In this document: positions 55,533 through 64,000 of the stretch, one piece after another
Layout of the letters: each line of letters begins with the position of its first letter
Numbering within the stretch: position 1 is the first letter of the stretch
DNA from: Sulfuricella denitrificans
GTDB lineage: Bacteria > Pseudomonadota > Gammaproteobacteria > Burkholderiales > Sulfuricellaceae
Direction of reading: 5' to 3'
Assembly (NCBI GenBank): GCA_002632355.1
Contig: NSJJ01000002.1
Span: 186,001-250,000, forward strand
DNA length: 64,000 nucleotides
The notes under the pieces: model-generated
The model's database searches: none
Told to the model about the DNA's origin: nothing
The model's input: the letters and a program-made list of their open reading frames with translations, nothing else
Position numbers and translations under genes: made by a program

Positions 55533-56044
55533 TTAACAACCTGCTGCTTGTACTTGGCAAAAGGCATGGTCTTGTAAGCCCCTTCCACCACGTAACGCCC
55601 GAGTGCCATGAATTCCTTGCTGTCCTTGGCTGCACCGGTAAAACGGGTCAACACCTTGCCGGAAAGATCGACGAACATGAATACCGGTGTCGCGCGTACC
55701 CGGTGATCGAGCGCAAACTGCTTTTCAGTGGTCGCCTTGCCGGTAAAATCGACCAGCGCGTTGGCGCCTTCGCTGTCAACACTGAAAATCATGAAGTGCT
55801 GGCGATAATAATCCTGCACCTCGGACTGATTGAGGATGGTCTGCTTCATGCGATGGCAGAAAGGACAATCCTCCATCTCGAACATCAGCAGAATGCCCTG
55901 CTTGCCTTCCACTTTCGCCGCATCCAGTTCGGCCTTGAAATCGCCGAGATGCTGATTGAAGAAGTGCTGCTGCACATCGCGGCTTTCGGCCCACACAGGC
56001 GCCACAAACAGGCAAAAAACCAGGCCCAGCAGGAATTTTCTCAT
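55529..56044 (-). CDS. Periplasmic thioredoxin-like protein (SoxW type)
   Basis: A 171-residue exported thioredoxin-fold protein. Signal peptide MRKFLLGLVFCLFVAPVWAE; active site DCPFCHRM at about residue 61; cis-proline in RATPVFMFVD. SoxW-type proteins keep periplasmic thiols reduced and often lie near sulfur-oxidation genes, but similarity by eye does not prove that role. It is 9 bp after the TlpA-like gene. Confidence 0.82.
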   Translation of the reverse strand: MRKFLLGLVFCLFVAPVWAESRDVQQHFFNQHLGDFKAELDAAKVEGKQGILLMFEMEDCPFCHRMKQTILNQSEVQDYYRQHFMIFSVDSEGANALVDFTGKATTEKQFALDHRVRATPVFMFVDLSGKVLTRFTGAAKDSKEFMALGRYVVEGAYKTMPFAKYKQQVVK

Positions 56045-56053
56045 GACACGCTC

Positions 56054-56521
56054 CTATTTCTTGGTGATATAGCTTTCCACGGCCTTGCGCGTAATGGCAC
56101 CCACGTTATACGCCACCATCTTGCCCTGGGGATTGAACAGATACGTGGTCGGCAAACCCGAAAGTGCCCCCACCTGAGCAGCTGAAGCCTGGGTGCCGAG
56201 AATGACGGGATAGGAAACGAACATCTGATCGGCAAAATCCTTTACCTGCTGCCCACTACGGTAATCCATCGCCACTCCGAGCACCACCAGATCAGTGTCC
56301 TTGTGCTTGTCATGCAGGGCGATCAGGTCGGGAATTTCTTCAAGGCAAGGCGGGCACCAGGTGGCCCAGAAATTTACCAGCACCCATTTTCCTTTATAGC
56401 CGGCCAAAGAATGCTGCCTGCCCTGGGTATCCTGAAATGTAAATCCGGCTGCTGCGGCCATGCCAGCCATCGCAAACAGCGCCCCACCCAGCCAGAGACG
56501 AAGTAGACCTTTACTTTTCAT
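56054..56521 (-). CDS. TlpA/ResA-like thiol-disulfide oxidoreductase
   Basis: A 155-residue exported thioredoxin with signal peptide MKSKGLLRLWLGGALFAMAG. Active site WATWCPPCLEEIP; cis-proline in SGLPTTYLFNPQG. It probably reduces disulfides in the periplasm, for example in apocytochromes. The ATG at 56521 overlaps the YqhA-like stop by 11 bp; a start 13 codons earlier lies further inside that gene and spoils the signal peptide. Confidence 0.86.
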   Translation of the reverse strand: MKSKGLLRLWLGGALFAMAGMAAAAGFTFQDTQGRQHSLAGYKGKWVLVNFWATWCPPCLEEIPDLIALHDKHKDTDLVVLGVAMDYRSGQQVKDFADQMFVSYPVILGTQASAAQVGALSGLPTTYLFNPQGKMVAYNVGAITRKAVESYITKK

Positions 56522-57080
56522 GTGTGTCACCGCTCTCGTGTTTCTCACCGCCATGCGCATCGGCCGCGTGGGTCAGGTAAAGCGACAAGCCGATCAGCGC
56601 CAGACTGCCACCCAGATAGAGCAGGTCCAGCGTGGTTTTCATTTCCATCTTGAGCGCATTCTCGAAAAGGGTCACGATCAGGATCATCAGGATCACCTTC
56701 GCCAACCTTGCCTTGAGGTCGTCCAGGCTTTCGATCACCAGGATTTTGCTCGAAGTCTTGCTGCCATGCGCTTCGTCGATATCGCTGATGAACAGTTCAT
56801 ACATGCCAAGGGAAAAAATCAGCATTACCGTGGCCAGCAGGTAGCCATCCACGACCTCGACGATGTGGGTAATGGTGTCATCGTGAAGCACCTTGCGGGC
56901 ATCGACAGACAGGCTGGGGTCGGCGTAGTGGAAAATATGCGCGATCAGGTAATACACATCTACCGTGGCCATGTAAAAAATAGCAAAGCCCGCCGCCATA
57001 CTCGCCACAACGGCGAACAGGACAACGTAACGGGTGCGCCACAAAGCGCCTTCAAAAATTTTTTCAATCAGATTCATCAT
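56511..57080 (-). CDS. YqhA/UPF0114-like membrane protein
   Basis: A 189-residue protein with about four helices: YVVLFAVVASMAAGFAIFYMA, YLLATVMLIFSLGMYELFISDI, VILMILIVTLFENAL, and LLYLGGSLALIGLSLYLTH. FSLGMYELFISDID and the overall layout match YqhA/UPF0114. A His/Glu-rich tail (HAADAHGGEKHESGDTHEK) ends it. First gene of the operon with the two thioredoxins, TolC and adaptor. Function unknown. Confidence 0.75.
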   Translation of the reverse strand: MMNLIEKIFEGALWRTRYVVLFAVVASMAAGFAIFYMATVDVYYLIAHIFHYADPSLSVDARKVLHDDTITHIVEVVDGYLLATVMLIFSLGMYELFISDIDEAHGSKTSSKILVIESLDDLKARLAKVILMILIVTLFENALKMEMKTTLDLLYLGGSLALIGLSLYLTHAADAHGGEKHESGDTHEK

Positions 57081-57283
57081 GTTATTGCCATACCCAAGCA
57101 GAAGGCCAGAAATATCGCGCCATTAAGCGCTGTTATGCATACGTCAAACTGAAAAGCGAGCGATTTCGCCCATAAACGCACCAATCCGGGCATTTTACCT
57201 CGCTTAATGTTTTACAAACCGGGTAATTGTTTCTAGAATCAAGAATAGACATACAATCAGGCAGGACAGGAGTCGCATATTCC

Positions 57284-58894
57284 ATGACCATCAAACTATC
57301 CACACCCGCGCCGGAACAGAATTTAACCGTAGAATCCCGCCCCAGGCAAGTTGCAGAATGGCTGACCGCGCTTCCCCTGACCAACCTGAGTGAATCCTCC
57401 CGCGCCGTTCTGGATGCGCTGAGCGCGCTTAACCGCAGCAAGGTAGCCGACGACACCCGGCTCAAGCTGCTTGAACTCTACCGTGACACCATCAGCAACC
57501 TGATGCCGGCGCTGGAAGCGCAATTCTCCGGACAGCCCCTGCCGCTACCGGAAAAATCCAGAATCATCGCCAGCCAGGCACGCCAGTTGCAAACAGAACT
57601 GGCCTATGGCTACAAAATCATTTTACTCGATCAGGCCAACCGGAAACTGAGCTTCGGCAGCAACAGGCAACTGCCGCTGGTAATCGAACGCGCGGTGAGC
57701 TGTCTGAGCAGGATGCTGGTGGTCTGCTACCAGACCTACGCGCCGACACCTGCTGGCGTCTGGGCGGAAATGCATGTCCTGTTCACCTACGCCGTGGAAC
57801 AGGGAGTACAGGACGAGTCCGTTTCCAATCAGGGACGCCAGAGCAGTGTCAATCTGGCCTACAAGCAAGCCCTTTTGCTGGCACTGCTCGACCCCTACCG
57901 GCTGATGCAGGGTGAAGTCAACAAGGTGCTGGAGTATCTCAACCAGTTCGGTGGACATGCCCATCTGCAACCACTGATGCAGACCAGCAACCCGTCCGGC
58001 TTCTTCCTCGTGCGCCTTGATAGCGACAAGCCGCCACGCGCGCTGGCACATGACACCACCGTCACGGATGCGCGCACCGATATCCTGCTGAACACCATCG
58101 AACTGGCGCGGCTCTTGCATCAGCAGATCAGCCGGCTGGAATCAGGTGTGGATGCGAAAGCGTTGCTGTTGCCTTTCGCCTCGAAAGACTTCGGCTACCC
58201 CAACCTGCTGAGACGCATGCTCAAGCACTGGGGTATCGCTCCCAAGCGCCTGTTCAACCGCATCCAGCACGATGCCAAAATGGAAATCTGTGCCGGCATC
58301 CGTTCAATCCATCATTTCCTCAGCGGAGATCTCAGTGGCGGCGTGGTCGGCAGCATGGAAGATACGATTGAGCACGAAACCACGGAAATCACCCTTGAAC
58401 TGGCAAATTCGCCACTCGACAAAACCAGTCACCAGACTTACGTCTCAAAAAACTGGCTGATCATCAATGAAAGTGCTGGTGGTCTGGCGCTCTCCAAGGA
58501 TCCGAAAACCGATGTTCAGGTACGCGTAGGAGAAATCATCGGGCTCAGACCCGAAGATAATGAGGCATGGAATATCGGCGTGGTCCGCTGGGTCAGCAGC
58601 GAGAACCCCAACCACCTGCAACTGGGCGCTCAAATGATCGCACCCACTGCCACGCCCGTCATGCTGCGTCCGCTGATCACCAGTACCGGCACGCCCTTCC
58701 AGCCGGCATTACTGCTCCCGGAAATCCCCGCACTGAAACAGCCCGCGACCCTGGTCTGCCTGCGAGGCGGTTTTTTGCCCCAGCGCGAATTTCTAGTGGA
58801 CCAGAATGGGATTCCGCAAAACGTACGGGCCACGAAACTCCTGGAACAGACGGCCACTTTCGATCTGTTCGAATTCACCCCTGCTCAGGCTTAG
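57284..58894 (+). CDS. Uncharacterised protein with C-terminal PilZ-like domain
   Basis: A 536-residue cytoplasmic protein. Residues 1-370 are mostly helical with no domain I recognise (RLKLLELYRDTISNLMPALE; SRMLVVCYQTYAPTPAGVWA). From about 395 a beta-barrel resembling PilZ appears, with IINESAGGLAL fitting the NxSxxG half of the c-di-GMP motif and VRVGEIIGL plus WNIGVVRWV as strands; the RxxxR half is not clear. With three c-di-GMP-turnover proteins in the window, an effector role is attractive but unproven. The start at 57284 was chosen over 57227 because the extra residues look non-coding. Confidence 0.65.
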   Translation: MTIKLSTPAPEQNLTVESRPRQVAEWLTALPLTNLSESSRAVLDALSALNRSKVADDTRLKLLELYRDTISNLMPALEAQFSGQPLPLPEKSRIIASQARQLQTELAYGYKIILLDQANRKLSFGSNRQLPLVIERAVSCLSRMLVVCYQTYAPTPAGVWAEMHVLFTYAVEQGVQDESVSNQGRQSSVNLAYKQALLLALLDPYRLMQGEVNKVLEYLNQFGGHAHLQPLMQTSNPSGFFLVRLDSDKPPRALAHDTTVTDARTDILLNTIELARLLHQQISRLESGVDAKALLLPFASKDFGYPNLLRRMLKHWGIAPKRLFNRIQHDAKMEICAGIRSIHHFLSGDLSGGVVGSMEDTIEHETTEITLELANSPLDKTSHQTYVSKNWLIINESAGGLALSKDPKTDVQVRVGEIIGLRPEDNEAWNIGVVRWVSSENPNHLQLGAQMIAPTATPVMLRPLITSTGTPFQPALLLPEIPALKQPATLVCLRGGFLPQREFLVDQNGIPQNVRATKLLEQTATFDLFEFTPAQA

Positions 58895-60092
58895 CGCACA
58901 GATCTTCCAGAGAGCCGGCCAGGGCCTGCTCCAGGCTGGCTGCAGTGCGCCCGCTCAAAGCCGCAAGACTGGCATCGCTTTCGGCAGGTAGATCCTCATC
59001 CGGCTTGAACATGAATCGATGAAAGACCTTCAGCAGGGAAACATCGCCCGGATGAACCGCGAGCAGCCAGCGCTGTCCTGTCGTACGTGCCACCCAGTGC
59101 AGATCGTGCAACTGCAGCAGGATGTCTTCCAGTTCTTCCAGCGGCACCCGGGTTTCACGCTGCAACTGCATCAGGGTCAAGACATCGCCCTGATGCTGGG
59201 CACGGCATAGCGCCTGCAATACACACAGTGCATCGAGGTAGCGTCGTCCGGCGGTGCGCTCGACGCGCCACATCCCTCCACGCCAGTAGGGTAGCGAAGC
59301 TGCCACCACGGCGCCGCTCACCACCACCAGCCAGGAAAGATAAATCCACAGCAAAAATACCGGCAGGCTGGCGAAAGCGCCGTACACCAGCGTGTAACCG
59401 GAGAAATGCAGGATATAGGCGGCAAACCCCTTGCTCATCAGACCCAGTCCCAGACCCGCCACCACTCCCCCTGTCAGGGCATGGCGCAGCGGCACGTGGC
59501 GATTGGGAACAGCAAGATAAAGCAGGGAAAATGCCAGCGAAGTCATCACCAGCGGCACGACTTTCAGAACCACCACGCCCAGCTCCGGAATGAACGCCAC
59601 ATAGCCAAGCGAATAACTCACCAAATAAGAGGTCAGCGAAAGGCTGGCGCCCAGCAGCAGGGGCCCCAGGGTCAACACCGCCCAGTAGGTCAGCACGCGT
59701 TGTAGCAGATGGCGTCGTGTGGTTACGCGCCAGATCAGGTTAAATGCATGTTCGATGGTCTGCATCAGGATCAAGGCCGTCACAGCAAGGGCGGCGATCC
59801 CCGCGGCGGTCAGTCGCGCCGCCTTCTCGGAAAACTGCTGCATGTAAACCGTGATGATCTTGCCCGCGACCTCCGGCACCATATTGGTGAGCAGAAAGAT
59901 CTTGAGCTGGGTCATCAGCCCGGAAAAAACCGGAAATGCGGAAATCACGGTAAAAGCGATGACCATCAGCGGCACTAGCGACAGCAGCGTGGTATAAGTC
60001 AGGCTGGAGGCAATCTGGATACAGCGGTCTTCGTCGAAGCGCCGCGCCAGAAAGCGCATGAAGCCGAGAAATTCGCGAATTGGGCGAGGCAT
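58875..60092 (-). CDS. YihY/UPF0761 membrane protein with C-terminal winged-helix-like extension
   Basis: About 405 residues. The YihY core (former 'RNase BN') has MRFLARRFDEDRCIQIASSL, TYTTLLSLVPLMVIAFTVIS and six helices up to WIYLSWLVVVSGAVVAASLPYW. About 120 residues follow (VLQALCRAQHQGDVLTLMQL) that resemble a winged helix, common in betaproteobacterial members. I use MPRPIREFLGF (60092); an ATG at 60116 sits 3 nt after a TATTAT -10-like sequence. It overlaps the PilZ-like gene tail-to-tail by 20 bp. Confidence 0.82.
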   Translation of the reverse strand: MPRPIREFLGFMRFLARRFDEDRCIQIASSLTYTTLLSLVPLMVIAFTVISAFPVFSGLMTQLKIFLLTNMVPEVAGKIITVYMQQFSEKAARLTAAGIAALAVTALILMQTIEHAFNLIWRVTTRRHLLQRVLTYWAVLTLGPLLLGASLSLTSYLVSYSLGYVAFIPELGVVVLKVVPLVMTSLAFSLLYLAVPNRHVPLRHALTGGVVAGLGLGLMSKGFAAYILHFSGYTLVYGAFASLPVFLLWIYLSWLVVVSGAVVAASLPYWRGGMWRVERTAGRRYLDALCVLQALCRAQHQGDVLTLMQLQRETRVPLEELEDILLQLHDLHWVARTTGQRWLLAVHPGDVSLLKVFHRFMFKPDEDLPAESDASLAALSGRTAASLEQALAGSLEDLCAKPEQG

Positions 60093-60145
60093 GGGAAAAC
60101 ACAAAAAGTAAGTCATCGTATAATAGGTAAATTCAACCTTCTTGA

Positions 60146-61092
<947 letters not shown>

Positions 61093-61352
61093 AATTTACG
61101 GACGTGTACAGGGCGTCTATTTTCGCGAGTCCATGTGCCAGAAAGCCGAGGAACTCGGCATCACCGGCTGGGTGCGCAACCGCCGCGATGGCAGCGTGGA
61201 AGCCACGGTACAAGGCGAATCCCTGGCAGTTGAGAAAATTCTGGAATGGGCCCGGCAAGGGCCGGCTGCAGCCCGTGTCGAACAGTTAGAAGTCAGCGAA
61301 GGCGCCGGGAGCCATGCCAGCTTCCAGCGCCTCGAGACGTTTTAGACCTGCA

Positions 61353-62888
61353 TCACACCTGCGGGTGCGCCCGCTCCAGCTTGCTGTGCAGCTTGTTGAG
61401 CGCATGCAGGTAGGATTTGGCCGAAGCGATCACGATATCGGTATCCGAGCCCTGACCATTGACGATGCGCCCACCCTTGGACAGTCGCACCGTAACCTCG
61501 CCCTGCGCATCGGTACCGCTGGTGATGTTGTTCACCGAATACAGCTGCAATTCCGCGCCGCTCTTGATAATGGAATCGATCGCCTTGAATGCCGCGTCCA
61601 CCGGGCCGCCGCCATCGGCTTCGGCCTGTTCTTCCACGCCGTTCACAGCTACCACCACCGTGGCATGCGGTGTTTCGCCGGTTTCTGAGCACACTTTCAG
61701 GGACACCAGCTTGAAGTGTTCCTGCTCCAGGACGGCGGCTTCGTCGCTTACCAGGGCGTGCAAATCCTCGTCGAAGATTTCGTGCTTCTTGTCAGCAAGT
61801 TCCTTGAAGCGGGCGAACGCGCTGTTGAGCGCCTCTTCCGAATCCAGTTCGATGCCCAGCTCAGCCAGGCGCGTCTTGAACGCGTTGCGGCCGGAATGCT
61901 TGCCCATCACCATCTTGTTGGCACTCCAGCCCACATCCTCGGCGCGCATGATTTCATAGGTTTCGCGGTGCTTGAGCACGCCATCCTGATGGATACCGGA
62001 TTCATGTGCAAACGCATTGGCGCCAACGATCGCCTTGTTGGGCTGAACCACGAAACCCGTCACGGAAGACACCAGGCGACTAGCTGGCACGATCTGGGTG
62101 GTGTCGATCCGGGTATCGCAACTGAACACATCCTGACGCGTACGCACCGCCATCACCACCTCTTCCAGCGAAGCATTGCCGGCGCGTTCGCCCAGGCCGT
62201 TAATCGTGCACTCCACCTGACGCGCCCCGCTGAGCACTGCCGAAAGGGAGTTGGCCACGGCGAGACCAAGGTCATTGTGGCAATGTACCGAGAAAATAGC
62301 CTTGTCCGAGTTGGGAATGCGTTCGCGCAGTTTGGCAATCAGGGCGCCGAACTGGTGCGGCATGTTGTAGCCTACGGTATCCGGGATATTGAGCGTGCCG
62401 GCACCGGCATCGATGACCGCTTCGAGCACGCGACATAAAAAATCGGGATCGGAACGCCCTGCGTCCTCGGGCGAGAACTCGACGTTGTCGGTCCACTTGC
62501 GCGCCCACTGCACCGCCTTGACCGCCTGCTCGACCACCTGATCCGGACTCATGCGCAGCTTCTTTTCCATGTGGATGGGCGAAGTCGCGATAAAGGTATG
62601 AATACGGCCGGATTTCGCACCCTTCAGCGCTTCTCCGGCGCGATCGATATCGCGTTCCAGTGCACGTGCCAGGCCACACACCGTGCTGTCCTTGATGATG
62701 TCGGCCACGGCTTTGACCGACTCGAAATCGCCGTTGGATGCGGCCGGAAAACCAGCTTCGATGACATCCACCCGCATGCGCTCCAGTTGCCGTGCAATAC
62801 GCACCTTTTCTTCGCGCGTCATTGACGCGCCAGGGCTCTGCTCTCCATCGCGCAAAGTGGTGTCGAATATGATCAATTTGTCTTTCAT
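61353..62888 (-). CDS. leuA: 2-isopropylmalate synthase
   Basis: First committed enzyme of leucine synthesis, 511 residues. Catalytic TIM barrel with [15 protein letters not shown] and the metal histidines in [15 protein letters not shown], then [13 protein letters not shown] linker and the C-terminal LeuA regulatory domain for leucine feedback follow ([20 protein letters not shown]). The start MKDKLIIF (62888) was preferred over an ATG four codons upstream. A long leader of about 178 nt with a Leu-rich mini-ORF precedes it. Confidence 0.96.
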   Translation of the reverse strand: MKDKLIIFDTTLRDGEQSPGASMTREEKVRIARQLERMRVDVIEAGFPAASNGDFESVKAVADIIKDSTVCGLARALERDIDRAGEALKGAKSGRIHTFIATSPIHMEKKLRMSPDQVVEQAVKAVQWARKWTDNVEFSPEDAGRSDPDFLCRVLEAVIDAGAGTLNIPDTVGYNMPHQFGALIAKLRERIPNSDKAIFSVHCHNDLGLAVANSLSAVLSGARQVECTINGLGERAGNASLEEVVMAVRTRQDVFSCDTRIDTTQIVPASRLVSSVTGFVVQPNKAIVGANAFAHESGIHQDGVLKHRETYEIMRAEDVGWSANKMVMGKHSGRNAFKTRLAELGIELDSEEALNSAFARFKELADKKHEIFDEDLHALVSDEAAVLEQEHFKLVSLKVCSETGETPHATVVVAVNGVEEQAEADGGGPVDAAFKAIDSIIKSGAELQLYSVNNITSGTDAQGEVTVRLSKGGRIVNGQGSDTDIVIASAKSYLHALNKLHSKLERAHPQV

Positions 62889-62982
62889 GACAGACTCCAA
62901 GTGGAAATCTATAAATCGTCAGCCGGAAACGGCAGCGTTTCAGGCCTGCATTGTATAACTTAACGAGAGGGGTGGGATGTGA

Positions 62983-63066
62983 TTAGCGCGCGAAGCGCAG
63001 CAGCAGCGCCAGACCACTGGCGGCTGTAAGCAGGAATTCTGTATGGATTCGAATGAAGTTGCTCAT
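62983..63066 (-). CDS. Candidate leucine-rich leader peptide of leuA
   Basis: A 27-codon frame starting MSNFIRIHTEF, with seven leucines among codons 12-23 including the control-type cluster L-A-L-L-L at 19-23. It lies 94 bp upstream of leuA on the same strand, as leuL does in enterics. There is no ribosome-binding site: the predicted start point falls at the ATG, so translation would be leaderless. Downstream, GCCG-TTTC-CGGC could fold but has no real U-tract. Could be chance. Confidence 0.3.
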   Translation of the reverse strand: MSNFIRIHTEFLLTAASGLALLLRFAR

Positions 63067-63073
63067 ATTTAAA

Positions 63074-63102
63074 AATATAATGGGTTTCGCTCAATCATGC
63101 AA
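63074..63102 (-). promoter_or_regulatory. Candidate leuA promoter
   Basis: On the minus strand TTGCAT (63102-63097), a 17-bp spacer and TATATT (63079-63074). It predicts a start at or next to the ATG of the small Leu-rich frame (63066) and a leuA leader of about 178 nt. Confidence 0.5.
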
Positions 63103-63112
63103 GCGAACGATC

Positions 63113-63805
63113 TCATTCATCGTAGGCACGGAGTTTCGCCACATCCTTGATGCACACATCCTTGCCCTTGACGTCGATCAGCCCAGTCTCGGCCAGATGG
63201 TGCAGGATGCGGGAAAATGTTTCAGGAGTGATATTGAGGTTGGAGGCGATGACGTTCTTGTTGGCTGGCAAGGCGATATGAATGTCCTTGCCCTCCAGTA
63301 TTTCCTCGAGATCCTGCAACAGATAACCGATCACACGCTGTTCTGAGGAACGCAGGGAGAATGACTCCACGTAATGGATCATACGGTGCAGGCGGATCGA
63401 AAGACCGGCCAGCATCTTGCGGCAAAAATTCGGATCGTTGTCTATCCCTTCGAATACAACCGCCTTGGAAATATGCAGCAGCAGCGAATCTGCGAGTGCC
63501 TGGGAATAGACTGGATAGGGTTTACCCATGAACATGACGGCTTCGCCGAAACTTTGACCGGGGCCAAACAGTTCGACCACCTTCTCTACCCCCTGTGGCG
63601 ATGACAATGCCAGCTTGACCTGGCCATAAATCACCACATAAAAACCTGTCGAAGGTGTGCCGCGCTGGAACAGGATATCTCCGCGCGTCAGATGCTGCTC
63701 CCGTGTCCCCTGAGCAATACGTTCGATTTCGTCTGGAGACATTTCCCGAAACAGGGGAATATTTGCCAGGATAGCAGGTATCTTTATTGGGTTATTCAAG
63801 GTCAT
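63113..63805 (-). CDS. Crp/Fnr-family regulator without Fe-S cysteines (Dnr-like)
   Basis: A 230-residue regulator: cNMP-type sensor barrel (GDILFQRGTPSTGFYVVIYGQVKL; GPGQSFGEAVMF), long dimer helix, and C-terminal HTH (NKNVIASNLNITPETFSRILHHL). The N-terminal cysteine cluster of FNR is absent, so O2 sensing by Fe-S is excluded; a haem/NO-sensing Dnr or cAMP-independent member is more likely. The recognition helix residues ETFSR fit TTGAT-type sites. It follows a probable nrdG, an anaerobic gene. Confidence 0.85.
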   Translation of the reverse strand: MTLNNPIKIPAILANIPLFREMSPDEIERIAQGTREQHLTRGDILFQRGTPSTGFYVVIYGQVKLALSSPQGVEKVVELFGPGQSFGEAVMFMGKPYPVYSQALADSLLLHISKAVVFEGIDNDPNFCRKMLAGLSIRLHRMIHYVESFSLRSSEQRVIGYLLQDLEEILEGKDIHIALPANKNVIASNLNITPETFSRILHHLAETGLIDVKGKDVCIKDVAKLRAYDE

Positions 63806-63846
63806 TCCGATCCGTGGCGGATGCAAACTGGAACGGAATTATATGA

Positions 63847-64000
63847 TCAAGCGCCTCGAATAGAAAAGCGCTGAAACAGCGGTTGAATCTCTGCACGCAA
63901 TGAATCCCAGGAAAAAACCCCGCCATCGCCCTGGCACAAGAGCGGCTCGGCACAGCCCTGAGAGCGAAAAGCCTGCAACACAAAATGCCGCACGCCCGCA
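63847..64000 (-). CDS. C-terminal end of a radical-SAM activase-like protein (partial), possibly NrdG
   Basis: An open frame enters from the window's right edge and stops at 63847, giving 50 residues: it includes GVRHFVLQAFRSQGC, then AEPLLCQGDGGVF. The text resembles the C-terminus of anaerobic ribonucleotide reductase activating proteins. Too little is visible for certainty. The stop is 41 bp upstream of the Crp/Fnr gene on the same strand. Confidence 0.4.
   Translation of the reverse strand, partial: AGVRHFVLQAFRSQGCAEPLLCQGDGGVFSWDSLRAEIQPLFQRFSIRGA

Noticed and set aside
63792-63983. A 63-codon minus-strand frame
   Set aside because: It overlaps the better partial frame ending at 63847, which has protein-like composition and a sensible C-terminus.

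Overview
The window reads as chromosome of a Gram-negative betaproteobacterium, most likely a sulfur-oxidising member of the Nitrosomonadales (Sulfuricella/Gallionella-like). This is an inference from gene content: flavocytochrome c sulfide dehydrogenase (fccAB), a SoxW-like thioredoxin, a DsrC/TusE-family protein, a ferric-iron ABC transporter, several c-di-GMP enzymes, and the hemA-prfA-prmC and wrbA-DUF2069 arrangements. Gene density is high, many genes overlap by 4 bp (ATGA), and no tRNA, rRNA, CRISPR array, transposase or prophage was seen.

Region by region. 1-8.9 kb (minus): an exopolysaccharide/O-antigen locus with SLBB export protein, Wzz-like chain-length protein, three enzymes for a dTDP-3-acetamido-3,6-dideoxyhexose (acyltransferase, 3,4-ketoisomerase, aminotransferase), Wzx-like flippase, two glycosyltransferases and the first codons of a membrane protein. 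9.0-9.8 kb: an HMA-like mini-protein and a four-Cys MerR regulator behind a promoter with a palindrome in its spacer. 9.9-14.5 kb: trhP, hemA, prfA, prmC. 14.7-21.5 kb (plus): a solute-binding protein followed by a PAS/GGDEF and a Cache/PAS/GGDEF/EAL protein. 21.6-25.0 kb: dnaE. 25.0-25.3 kb: nested inverted repeats. 25.3-29.3 kb: Fur-box-controlled fbpABC and, on the opposite strand, a candidate small RNA. 29.4-32.7 kb: stand-alone RlmK-like methyltransferase, copper chaperone PCu(A)C, glnS. 32.8-37.1 kb (plus): TPR protein, L,D-transpeptidase, two cyclophilins, lpxH. 37.1-41.3 kb (minus): aroG, fccBA with an FNR-type box, dgcZ. 41.3-44.1 kb: iron alcohol dehydrogenase and a Yip1-type membrane protein flanking a 51-bp perfect inverted repeat, then MarR and a DsrC-like protein with a related motif between them. 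44.2-48.5 kb: MacAB-like exporter with split ATPase and two permeases. 48.6-53.5 kb: CBS protein, rppH, spermidine-synthase-like protein, proS, lytic transglycosylase, hemerythrin. 53.5-57.1 kb (minus): YqhA-like protein, TlpA, SoxW-like thioredoxin, TolC and adaptor. 57.3-64 kb: PilZ-like protein, YihY, wrbA, DUF2069, acylphosphatase, leuA (with a possible Leu-rich leader), a Crp/Fnr regulator and the end of a probable nrdG.

The signals most worth a second look are: the candidate sRNA at 29152-29260 divergent from Fur-controlled fbpABC; the 51-bp palindrome at 42568-42618 and its echo at 43766, which suggest a small MarR regulon; a DsrC-like protein with an unusual cysteine pattern; an exact TTGAT-N4-ATCAA box upstream of fccAB; and the MerR/HMA-like pair.
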